A stretch of 5,994 bases of DNA from Fibrobacterota bacterium (GTDB lineage: Bacteria > Fibrobacterota > Chitinivibrionia > Chitinivibrionales > JANQEN01): contig JAUXBV010000233.1 in the NCBI GenBank assembly GCA_030619215.1, forward strand, positions 1 through 5,994, read 5' to 3'. Each line of letters opens with the position of its first letter. The stretch's first letter is position 1. Positions 1-5,694 of the stretch are shown here, one piece after another. Below the pieces are notes generated by a model, which did not search any database, had not been told where the DNA came from, and worked only from the letters and a program-made list of their open reading frames with translations. Position numbers and translations under genes: made by a program.

Positions 1-923
1 CATCTCAGATTCATAAAGAAGTTAATTCCCACCCGGAATGGGGTTTGCGTGTTATCAATAAATTGGATATCAGCATTCCACAAGTAGAGTTTGAGAAAGT
101 TCTAAAAAACTGCTATGTGGAAGAGGTGTTTTTCTGTATACCTCGAAGTGTGGCAAAGGAGGGCTTTCAAGTGGATCCCTATTTGCAAATATGTGAGGAG
201 ATGGGTCGCCCTGCACGGGTTTTTGATAACCTGTCACATGTAACACGTTTTGCACAATGGGAATACCATGATTTTATGGAACATCCAACATTTATTTCAC
301 ATACGGTAGAACTTGATCCTGATCAGATATTATTCAAACGCATTTTTGATGTTTTTGGCTCAGCAGTTGGGGTAGGCATTTTAATTGCATTTTATCCAAT
401 TTTAGCAATACTAATAAAGCTGATCTCAAGAGGGCCCGTGTTTTTCAAACAGGTTAGGGTTGGGAAAAACGGCAAGCGGTTTGTACTCTATAAATTCAGA
501 TCAATGACGGCTGATGCGGAAGTTAAAAAGACAGCCCTAGAGAGGCAGAATGAGCTTAACGGCGCTATTTTTAAAATTAAAAACGATCCTCGCGTAACAC
601 CTGTTGGTAGAATATTAAGAAAATTGAGCCTTGATGAGCTTCCCCAATTCATTAATGTGCTTAAGGGTGAAATGTCGCTTGTAGGAACTCGCCCGCCAAC
701 CCCGGAAGAGGTAAGCAAGTATCAGAAATGGCATCACAGAAGGATTAGTATAAAGCCGGGAATTACTGGAATGTGGCAGGTGTCCGGCAGAAATGCAATC
801 AAGGATTTTGATGAGATAGTCAAACTCGACCTGAAATACATTGACTCCTGGAATATCTGGCTGGATATTGTCATCATGATAAAGACACTTTTTATCGTAT
901 TTAAGCGAGATGAGGCTTACTAA
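1..923 (+). CDS. Polyprenyl-phosphate sugar-1-phosphate transferase, exopolysaccharide/capsule type (5' end missing)
   Basis: Membrane enzyme that transfers a sugar-1-phosphate from a nucleotide sugar to undecaprenyl phosphate, the first step of exopolysaccharide, capsule or O-antigen repeat-unit synthesis. Residues are numbered from the TTG at 45. Residues 1-90 look like the end of the Rossmann-like domain that precedes the catalytic part in the large members. Residues 91-292 are the bacterial sugar transferase domain: LFKRIFDVFG at 96-105, a membrane helix at about 103-128 broken by Pro118, KFRSM at 150-154, SLDELPQ at 195-201 with the Asp-Glu pair 197-198 that is catalytic in PglC-type enzymes, SLVGTRPP at 211-218, and KPGITGMWQVSGRN at 237-250. 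The frame stays open to the left edge and reads HPEWGLRVI across the TTG, a sequence typical of the middle of these proteins. The TTG is therefore an internal Leu codon, and the N-terminal membrane helices lie outside the window. The sugar specificity cannot be read from the sequence. Confidence 0.93.
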   Translation, partial: SQIHKEVNSHPEWGLRVINKLDISIPQVEFEKVLKNCYVEEVFFCIPRSVAKEGFQVDPYLQICEEMGRPARVFDNLSHVTRFAQWEYHDFMEHPTFISHTVELDPDQILFKRIFDVFGSAVGVGILIAFYPILAILIKLISRGPVFFKQVRVGKNGKRFVLYKFRSMTADAEVKKTALERQNELNGAIFKIKNDPRVTPVGRILRKLSLDELPQFINVLKGEMSLVGTRPPTPEEVSKYQKWHHRRISIKPGITGMWQVSGRNAIKDFDEIVKLDLKYIDSWNIWLDIVIMIKTLFIVFKRDEAY

Positions 924-957
924 ACACATTCTATTCATTAATTGTAAAGATTCCCTT

Positions 958-962
958 AGGTG
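958..962 (+). promoter_or_regulatory. Ribosome binding site of the Wzi-like gene
   Basis: AGGTG lies 6 bases before the ATG at 969. It overlaps a possible in-frame GTG start at 960, which has no good Shine-Dalgarno sequence of its own. This favours 969 as the start, and the protein then begins directly with a normal signal peptide (MNKKNN followed by a hydrophobic stretch). Confidence 0.6.
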
Positions 963-968
963 TTTATA

Positions 969-2450
969 ATGAATAAAAAGAACAATTTCGTTTTTATAGT
1001 ATTTCTCCTGGCTGTTACAGCCTATTCGGTTCCCCTGGAAAATTGGCGGGCGCCTTTTTATCGCATTGCTGTTGAGCAGGGAGAAGTAACCGGTTCCCCA
1101 AGTAATATGTTCTGGGATGATATGCGATTCTCGTATATTATGAATACCTATCTCTGGCCTGATTCCGTCAATTATTCACAGGACCACTGGACACTGGAAC
1201 CCGCCCTTATACCCATGTTTTCAAATGAGAAATTTATTACGGATAAAAATTCGAATTTTCATTTTGATTTGCTCAGTGATTTTAAATTTAAAAACCTGAC
1301 GATACGGACGGTCCTGGACGTTGATCAGAGCTATAATGAAAAAAATCCTGATTACGTCTGGAAAACAGACCGGATTGCAGCCGGATTAATTGAAGAGGCC
1401 TATTTGCAGTACACCGGCAATCATGGCTTTGCACGATTGGGAAGGCTTAAGCGTAACTGGGGCCCTTTTTATGACCGCAGTATTTTGCTTTCCAATAATT
1501 CCTTTGCATACGATGCTTTTGAATGGCAGCTATACACTTCATTCCTTGAATTCAGACATCTCTTTTCTGCTTTTCCAAGATTATATTCATATATAGATAC
1601 AAAGTGGCAAAAACAGAATCGATATTTTACTGCCCATGCACTGAATTTCATTTTTGGAGAATGGGCGTCGATTGGTGTTTCAGAAACGGTAATTTTTTCA
1701 CGAGCTAGCGGTTTCCCTGATATTCAGTTAATAAACCCATTTTCTATCTATTCTGTTATAAACACCAACGCTGAAGGGCCCGTAAACCTTATGCTCGGTT
1801 TCCAGGGTTGGGTCCACCCGTTTACCGATAAAATAACCATAAAGGGACAGGTCGTCTTTGATGATTTTCAGGTAGATGATAAGACTGTTATGGATCAGGA
1901 GCCTATGCACTGGGCCGGAGATTTTGGCGTTTACTGGGTTGACCCTTTACCCATACAACTCAATCACCATATCAGCGTTGAATACCGTTACCTCTCAAAA
2001 TGGATGTACACTGTTACAACTGCAAATACATTTAAGGGGGAACGCTATACATATCTCGGTCGCAGCCTGGGCTATCAGGATATTGACGGTGATTTTTTAA
2101 AGGGCTCATTTACTTTAGTGGGTAATAATTTCTGGGTAACATCATTGGGTATGAGCCTTACAAGGAAGGATACCTGTACGATAAATAGTCTTTGGCCGAG
2201 CGATACCCTTGGTTATACCAAGGAAGACCCTCTATCGAAAAGAGCACACCTTAAGACAACAATTAATGCCTTTTTAGAAGCACATGGGTATCTTAAAGAT
2301 TATTTCGATATGCACCTGAGTTTCGAAAATCGCTGGATTAAGGATAAGAAAGAGTCTAATGAATATAAATATGATCCCAGGATTTCACTGATATTGTCAC
2401 TACATTTTTGTGATTTCTTCTGGCTGTTTAATAAAGACAAAATTAATTAA
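969..2450 (+). CDS. Wzi-like outer-membrane beta-barrel protein (capsule assembly family)
   Basis: Probable outer-membrane beta-barrel of 493 residues, close to the usual size of the Wzi/capsule-assembly family. Wzi helps attach capsule to the cell surface in E. coli, but many relatives in other phyla are uncharacterised. Residues 1-21 form a signal peptide: Lys-rich start, hydrophobic core FVFIVFLLAV, probable cleavage near AYS. The rest is rich in aromatic, alternating strands. Family-like landmarks are LGRLKRNWGP at 157-166 followed by the LLSNNSFAYDAF region, AHALNFIFGEWASIGVSE at about 222-239, NPFSIYSVIN at 256-265, VVFDDFQVDD at 295-304, and LGRSLGYQDIDGD at about 363-375. The C-terminus has an aromatic last strand (LHFCDFFWLF). 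The gene lies 45 bases after the sugar transferase with no evident terminator between, so one operon is likely. An unrelated barrel of similar shape remains possible, because the family call comes from recalled motifs and not from a search. Confidence 0.68.
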   Translation: MNKKNNFVFIVFLLAVTAYSVPLENWRAPFYRIAVEQGEVTGSPSNMFWDDMRFSYIMNTYLWPDSVNYSQDHWTLEPALIPMFSNEKFITDKNSNFHFDLLSDFKFKNLTIRTVLDVDQSYNEKNPDYVWKTDRIAAGLIEEAYLQYTGNHGFARLGRLKRNWGPFYDRSILLSNNSFAYDAFEWQLYTSFLEFRHLFSAFPRLYSYIDTKWQKQNRYFTAHALNFIFGEWASIGVSETVIFSRASGFPDIQLINPFSIYSVINTNAEGPVNLMLGFQGWVHPFTDKITIKGQVVFDDFQVDDKTVMDQEPMHWAGDFGVYWVDPLPIQLNHHISVEYRYLSKWMYTVTTANTFKGERYTYLGRSLGYQDIDGDFLKGSFTLVGNNFWVTSLGMSLTRKDTCTINSLWPSDTLGYTKEDPLSKRAHLKTTINAFLEAHGYLKDYFDMHLSFENRWIKDKKESNEYKYDPRISLILSLHFCDFFWLFNKDKIN

Positions 2451-2488
2451 AATCCGGGTAATCAGGGTTAGGTTTAATTATTTCCGCA

Positions 2489-3973
2489 TCAATTCTCTTC
2501 CAGCTCTTCATCTTCTTCCATAGCATCTTCTAAACGATTTTTCTTCCATTCTTCGGGAGATACACCGGCAAGGCGTTTAAAAGTATTTATAAATACGGTT
2601 GTATCAGGAAAGCCGGCCGCCCTTGCAATATCTTCTATAGCACTATCGGGCTCAGTAAGGTATGACTTTGCTTTTTTTATCCGTGAGAAAATAATAATTT
2701 TTCGGCATGAAGTGTTGAGCTCCCGCTTAAAGGCTTTCTCAAGCTCAGGGGTGGAGCATCCGTATTTACTTGCTATATAATCCGGACTGAGGCCGGGTTT
2801 CTCAATGTTGTATTCAATGATGTGCATAATATCTTTGAGCATTGGAGAAAGTTCTTTTTTTTCGAGTTTTTCATAATAGAGATCTTTATGTTTTTTGTAC
2901 AGCAGGAGGTAAACCATTGCCAATAAAAGAAGGGCTACAAATACAAGAGAGAAAGTAAGAAGAATTTTTAGAGGAAGGAAAAGCTGACGAAGAACAATGG
3001 TTCCCCATTCATTTGGGTTGTGCCGGCCGGAAGGTTCTGTGCCGGCCCAGGTATAGACCTGTGGCTCATTTTGGTTAGCGTCGTTTACGTCAATAACAGA
3101 GATATCGAAGCCAAAATACTTGTTGGGGAATTGGAGCGCGGAGAGTACGCAAAACGGAATGCGCGCCTCAATAATATAGCCGTAACCGGTAAGCCTGCTT
3201 CGCCACTCCATCTCCTCGTCGATACGAATAATGACACTGTCTACCTGTGTATACCCGGTATCAGACATGTCAACAACCCAGGAGAAGCTTCTGCTTTTTG
3301 GCCCGAGGGAGATGATGCGATGGTTAATGTTTAAAAATTGTGTTCTGCTTCGGGTCAGGTCAAAGGAAACTTCTATTCTATCGGAGTAAGTGACAAAAGG
3401 GTCATATATCTCTATGGCGAGGAAGAAATCTGCACCTGACCATGAGCATTTAAATCCCCCGCCGGAAGGAAAACGGGCATATGCGAACCGTCGCCACTCG
3501 TCAAGCTTACCGTCAATGCTGAACTCTTCGTTAGTTCGGGCCTGTTTACAGGTATATCGTTTTTTCGACCGTTGTATGTTACGATCGATAATCCAGTGGT
3601 GGGGTTGCGGTGTAGAAATAATAGTATCGCCATTGACGTGATACAGTATATAGCCAAATTGGAGGTGGAGCTGATCCTGATCGGGAAGGCGGCTGTAATT
3701 CCACTGAGCTGAGAACGGTGCTTTTGTTACATAAGAAACGGTATCTGTTTTAGAGGGGTAATAATTTACAAGAAGAACAGCACCGGTGACTTTACAAATT
3801 GGCTTTATCGTGTATTCAACCGCCTCCTGATTTAATATTGAATAATGCTTCGGGCTGATTATTACGGCACTGTCACTGCTGACTATTTTACTTCTTCGGT
3901 TTTGCGTTGAGTCGGTTGAGCTGTATAGGGACACGCAAAAAAGGATAGGTATGATAAATGGCAAAATTTTCAT
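2489..3973 (-). CDS. Membrane-spanning AraC-family regulator with extracytoplasmic CBM9/DOMON-like sensor
   Basis: Probable one-component transcription regulator of 494 residues that joins an outside sensor to a cytoplasmic DNA-binding domain. Residues 1-19 are a signal peptide or first membrane anchor. Residues 35-130 resemble a bacterial Ig-like domain (ISPKHYSIL start; APFSAQWNY at 85-93). Residues 150-329 look like a CBM9/DOMON-type carbohydrate-binding fold, with FSIDGKLDEW at 151-160, an EARIPF strand at 269-274, FDISVIDVND at 289-298 and EWG near 322-324. A single strong transmembrane helix spans 331-358, followed by a basic YKKHK. Residues 378-480 form an AraC/XylS domain with two helix-turn-helix units: LSPDYIASKYGCSTPELEKAF at about 395-415, and IEDIARAAGFPDTTVF...FKRLAGVSPEEW at 446-476. 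The tail at 481-494 is very acidic. There is no histidine kinase or receiver domain. The gene is tail-to-tail with the Wzi-like gene, 38 bases apart. The start is the only Met before residue 235, and its Shine-Dalgarno sequence is poor. The ligand and target genes are unknown; a glycan is inferred from the domain type. Confidence 0.85.
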   Translation of the reverse strand: MKILPFIIPILFCVSLYSSTDSTQNRRSKIVSSDSAVIISPKHYSILNQEAVEYTIKPICKVTGAVLLVNYYPSKTDTVSYVTKAPFSAQWNYSRLPDQDQLHLQFGYILYHVNGDTIISTPQPHHWIIDRNIQRSKKRYTCKQARTNEEFSIDGKLDEWRRFAYARFPSGGGFKCSWSGADFFLAIEIYDPFVTYSDRIEVSFDLTRSRTQFLNINHRIISLGPKSRSFSWVVDMSDTGYTQVDSVIIRIDEEMEWRSRLTGYGYIIEARIPFCVLSALQFPNKYFGFDISVIDVNDANQNEPQVYTWAGTEPSGRHNPNEWGTIVLRQLFLPLKILLTFSLVFVALLLLAMVYLLLYKKHKDLYYEKLEKKELSPMLKDIMHIIEYNIEKPGLSPDYIASKYGCSTPELEKAFKRELNTSCRKIIIFSRIKKAKSYLTEPDSAIEDIARAAGFPDTTVFINTFKRLAGVSPEEWKKNRLEDAMEEDEELEEN

Positions 3974-4040
3974 TTTTAGATATATGATTTTGGTTTAAGG
4001 CTTCAAAAAAACCTTTATTGAACAAATAGTTTACGCCATA

Positions 4041-4061
4041 TATATTTTTCAATAAAATATA
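4041..4061. repeat. 8-bp inverted repeat, possible operator
   Basis: TATATTTT at 4041-4048 is perfectly repeated in inverse as AAAATATA at 4054-4061, around a 5-base spacer. It lies about 70-90 bases upstream of the regulator start codon. It could be an operator or a weak hairpin. The arms are all A and T, so chance in this AT-rich stretch is a real alternative. Confidence 0.3.
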
Positions 4062-4129
4062 AACTAATATATTGGAGCATTACCTTCGCGGCCTATTTCA
4101 TAAATATGGTAACATCTCGCAATGACAGA

Positions 4130-4155
4130 TTATAAATACGTAGCTATATTTATAA
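4130..4155. repeat. 9-bp inverted repeat, possible operator
   Basis: TTATAAATA at 4130-4138 is perfectly inverted as TATTTATAA at 4147-4155 around an 8-base spacer, a layout typical of a dimeric regulator site. A further ATAAATA lies at 4100-4106, 32 bases (about three helical turns) upstream of the one in the left arm. The repeat sits just upstream of the candidate -10 of the small membrane protein gene. Function is inferred only; the arms are pure A and T. Confidence 0.35.
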
Positions 4156-4183
4156 ACATGTGTATTAGTTAAATAGTATTGAG

Positions 4184-4189
4184 TATACT
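4184..4189 (+). promoter_or_regulatory. Candidate -10 element of the small-membrane-protein gene
   Basis: TATACT is one base from the TATAAT consensus and lies 22 bases before the ATG at 4212, which would give a short leader. The hexamer at a 17-base spacing upstream (TGTATT) is a poor -35 match, so an activator may be needed, or the element may be spurious. Confidence 0.3.
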
Positions 4190-4200
4190 TAAAAGGATAT

Positions 4201-4205
4201 AAGGA
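4201..4205 (+). promoter_or_regulatory. Ribosome binding site of the small membrane protein
   Basis: AAGGA lies 6 bases before the ATG at 4212. This good spacing is the main support that the short downstream ORF is a real gene, and it argues against the overlapping minus-strand frame. Confidence 0.6.
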
Positions 4206-4211
4206 AATACC

Positions 4212-4436
4212 ATGAAATCAATAAAGACAATCCTTTTGATTTTAGCCGGCGTCTGGACCACCTTATTAATTATTGAAAAGATTTTTAACACTACCAATTC
4301 GATTAAAATAAGAAGCCTTTCCTTACCAAGAAGAATTATACATAATTCAATCCGTTTGTTTAAATCTGCCCTACTGTTCTCTTTGGTTATCGCTAATGTA
4401 TTCATGGCAATAGCGCTTATCGAAGATAAAAAGTAG
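4212..4436 (+). CDS. Small two-helix membrane protein of unknown function
   Basis: A 74-residue protein that I do not recognise. Two hydrophobic segments are clear: residues 6-21 (TILLILAGVWTTLLII) and 53-70 (ALLFSLVIANVFMAIALI). They are joined by a basic loop (IKIRSLSLPRR...RLFK, about 31-51), which by the positive-inside rule should face the cytoplasm. The C-terminus is short and charged (EDKK). A well-placed AAGGA ribosome site precedes the ATG. The stop is followed after 37 bases by the desulfurase start, so co-transcription with the NifS/NadA genes is possible. It is also divergent from the AraC-type regulator and could be its target. A role in NAD or Fe-S metabolism should not be assumed from position. 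A 78-residue frame on the opposite strand (4169-4405) lacks comparable support. Confidence 0.6.
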   Translation: MKSIKTILLILAGVWTTLLIIEKIFNTTNSIKIRSLSLPRRIIHNSIRLFKSALLFSLVIANVFMAIALIEDKK

Positions 4437-4460
4437 AAAGTTGGTATATTAATCTATAAA

Positions 4461-4468
4461 AGGGAGGG
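4461..4468 (+). promoter_or_regulatory. Strong Shine-Dalgarno sequence of the desulfurase gene
   Basis: AGGGAGGG contains the GGAGG core at 4463-4467. It ends 5 bases before the ACG codon at 4474, and the core is 6 bases from it. The nearest in-frame conventional start, TTG at 4489, is 21 bases from the core, too far for normal initiation. The site therefore points to codon 4474 as the true start. Confidence 0.65.
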
Positions 4469-4473
4469 CTTTT

Positions 4474-5631
4474 ACGGATACAATATATTTGGACAATAAT
4501 GCTACCACTCGAGTGGCGCCGGAAGTTCTCGAGGTTATGTTGCCATTTTTTAAAGACAAGTATGGCAACCCGTCGAGCATTCACAGCTTTGGCGGGTCGG
4601 TTAAAAAACATATCAACACAGCACGGGAACAGGTAGCTTCACTGCTCAATGCGAAACCGTCCGAGATATTCTTTACAAGCTGCGGATCAGAAAGTGATAA
4701 CTTGGCTATACAGGGTTTTTGCAGGGAACATGCTGGCAATACAAAGCTTATAACATCTGCCGTGGAGCACCCGGCTGTCCGGGAGTGTTGCCGTTCTATG
4801 GCTGGGAATAATATCCCGCTTCATGAGATTGGTGTGGATAACGAAGGCCTTCTGGATAAAGAAATGCTTGGGAAAATCTCAATGGATAACCATACCCTTG
4901 TGACAATAATGTGGGCCAATAATGAGACAGGGGTATTATTTCCATTACAAGAGATCGCTGAGATGGTAAAAAAGCGTGGTGGTATTGTACACACCGATGC
5001 CGTTCAAGCTGTTGGTAAGATTCCTGTTAATCTACAGGATGTTCCCCTTGACATGCTCTCGCTTTCCGGCCATAAGCTTCATGCACCAAAAGGGGTTGGA
5101 GCAATATTTATTCGTGAAGGAATAAATATTGCACCACTGGTTTATGGCGGACATCAGGAGCATGGCATTCGCGCCGGGACGGAAAACGTTCCATATATCG
5201 TAGGACTTGGCAAAGCCTGTGAGCTTGCTGCTGAACACATGGAGGAAGAGAATACACGTGTTCGGGCTATGAGAGACCGGCTTGAGAAAGGCCTTCTTGA
5301 GAGCTGTAAAGACGCAAAATTGAATGGGTATCCGGAGCAAAGGCTTCCCAATACAACAAACATCAGCTTTGAATTTATTGAGGGTGAGTCAATACTTCTT
5401 CTGCTGAATGAACACAATATTGCAGCATCATCCGGATCGGCATGTACAACTGGCTCATTGGAGCCGTCTCACGTAATAACGGCAATGGGTGTCCCCGATA
5501 CGCTTGCGCACAGCTCAATTCGGTTCAGCCTGAGCATTTACAGCACGGAGAAGGAGGTCGATATCGTTCTGCGGGATATGCCCGATATCGTTGATTACCT
5601 GCGGCGGCTGTCTCCTTTTGTAAAGGAGTAG
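4474..5631 (+). CDS. nifS: Cysteine desulfurase, NifS type (apparent ACG start)
   Basis: PLP-dependent enzyme that takes sulfur from L-cysteine, giving alanine and a persulfide used to build Fe-S clusters. Numbered from the ACG at 4474 (385 residues): IYLDNNATTRV at 4-14, GNPSSIHSFG at 31-40, VEHPAV at 97-102 with His99 over the PLP ring, MWANNETG at 146-153, HTDAVQAVG at 173-181 with Asp175 and Gln178, SGHKLHAPKG at 198-207 with Lys201 that binds PLP, GGHQEHGIRAGTEN at 225-238, and SSGSACTTGSLEPSHV at 319-334 with catalytic Cys324. This is the NifS/IscS class; the wording is closest to NifS as I recall it (Azotobacter Lys202 and Cys325). No in-frame ATG, GTG or TTG lies between the upstream stop at 4450 and the TTG at 4489. 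Starting at that TTG would remove the conserved IYL strand, while the ACG gives a family-typical start behind a strong ribosome site. The gene is followed 63 bases later by nadA, so cluster supply to NadA is a likely job. No nifU or other nif gene is visible. Confidence 0.93.
   Translation, partial: TDTIYLDNNATTRVAPEVLEVMLPFFKDKYGNPSSIHSFGGSVKKHINTAREQVASLLNAKPSEIFFTSCGSESDNLAIQGFCREHAGNTKLITSAVEHPAVRECCRSMAGNNIPLHEIGVDNEGLLDKEMLGKISMDNHTLVTIMWANNETGVLFPLQEIAEMVKKRGGIVHTDAVQAVGKIPVNLQDVPLDMLSLSGHKLHAPKGVGAIFIREGINIAPLVYGGHQEHGIRAGTENVPYIVGLGKACELAAEHMEEENTRVRAMRDRLEKGLLESCKDAKLNGYPEQRLPNTTNISFEFIEGESILLLLNEHNIAASSGSACTTGSLEPSHVITAMGVPDTLAHSSIRFSLSIYSTEKEVDIVLRDMPDIVDYLRRLSPFVKE
5612..5628 (+). 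other. Hairpin at the end of nifS enclosing a Shine-Dalgarno-like sequence
   Basis: CTCCTTT at 5612-5618 and AAAGGAG at 5622-5628 form a perfect 7-bp stem with a 3-base loop, ending just before the TAG at 5629. No U-run follows, so it does not look like an intrinsic terminator. An mRNA processing or stability element, or coding chance, are the alternatives. Confidence 0.3.
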
Positions 5632-5694
5632 GCTCCGGAGAGGCTATCATCAGGGGCTATTTTTATAAACGGGAATTATGGGAAACAGTAGATC

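Larger units (their letters stand above)
3974..4211. promoter_or_regulatory. AT-rich divergent intergenic region
   Basis: These 238 bases separate the starts of the minus-strand AraC-type regulator and the plus-strand small membrane protein, so they should hold both promoters. The region is markedly richer in A and T than the flanking genes and has no convincing ORF. It contains two perfect inverted repeats (4041-4061 and 4130-4155) and three copies of ATAAATA (4100-4106, 4132-4138 and, inverted, 4147-4153). No clear sigma70 promoter pair could be assigned for the regulator gene. Confidence 0.55.

Noticed and set aside
960..968. GTG at 960 as the start of the Wzi-like protein
   Set aside because: It overlaps the AGGTG ribosome site that is correctly spaced for the ATG at 969, and it lacks a good ribosome site of its own.
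2445..2479. Possible bidirectional terminator between the convergent Wzi-like and AraC-type genes
   Set aside because: AATTAAA at 2445-2451 pairs with TTTAATT at 2473-2479, but the stem is nearly all A/T, only two G-C pairs can extend it past a bulge, the loop is long, and no U-run follows on either strand.
3020..3334. 104-residue plus-strand frame inside the AraC-type regulator gene
   Set aside because: It is wholly antisense to the well-supported CBM9-like coding region, has no recognisable domain, and has no convincing start signals.
3935..3973. Lipoprotein signal at the regulator N-terminus (Cys13)
   Set aside because: The residue before the Cys is Phe (ILFC), not the small residue a lipobox needs, so an ordinary signal peptide or membrane anchor fits better.
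4169..4405. 78-residue frame on the minus strand opposite the small membrane protein
   Set aside because: It lies antisense to a frame with a better ribosome site, and its hydrophobic stretches are explained as the reverse image of the AT-rich membrane codons on the plus strand.
4489..5631. NifS as evidence for a nitrogen-fixation locus
   Set aside because: No other nif gene is visible, and the immediate neighbour is nadA, which explains the desulfurase without nitrogen fixation.
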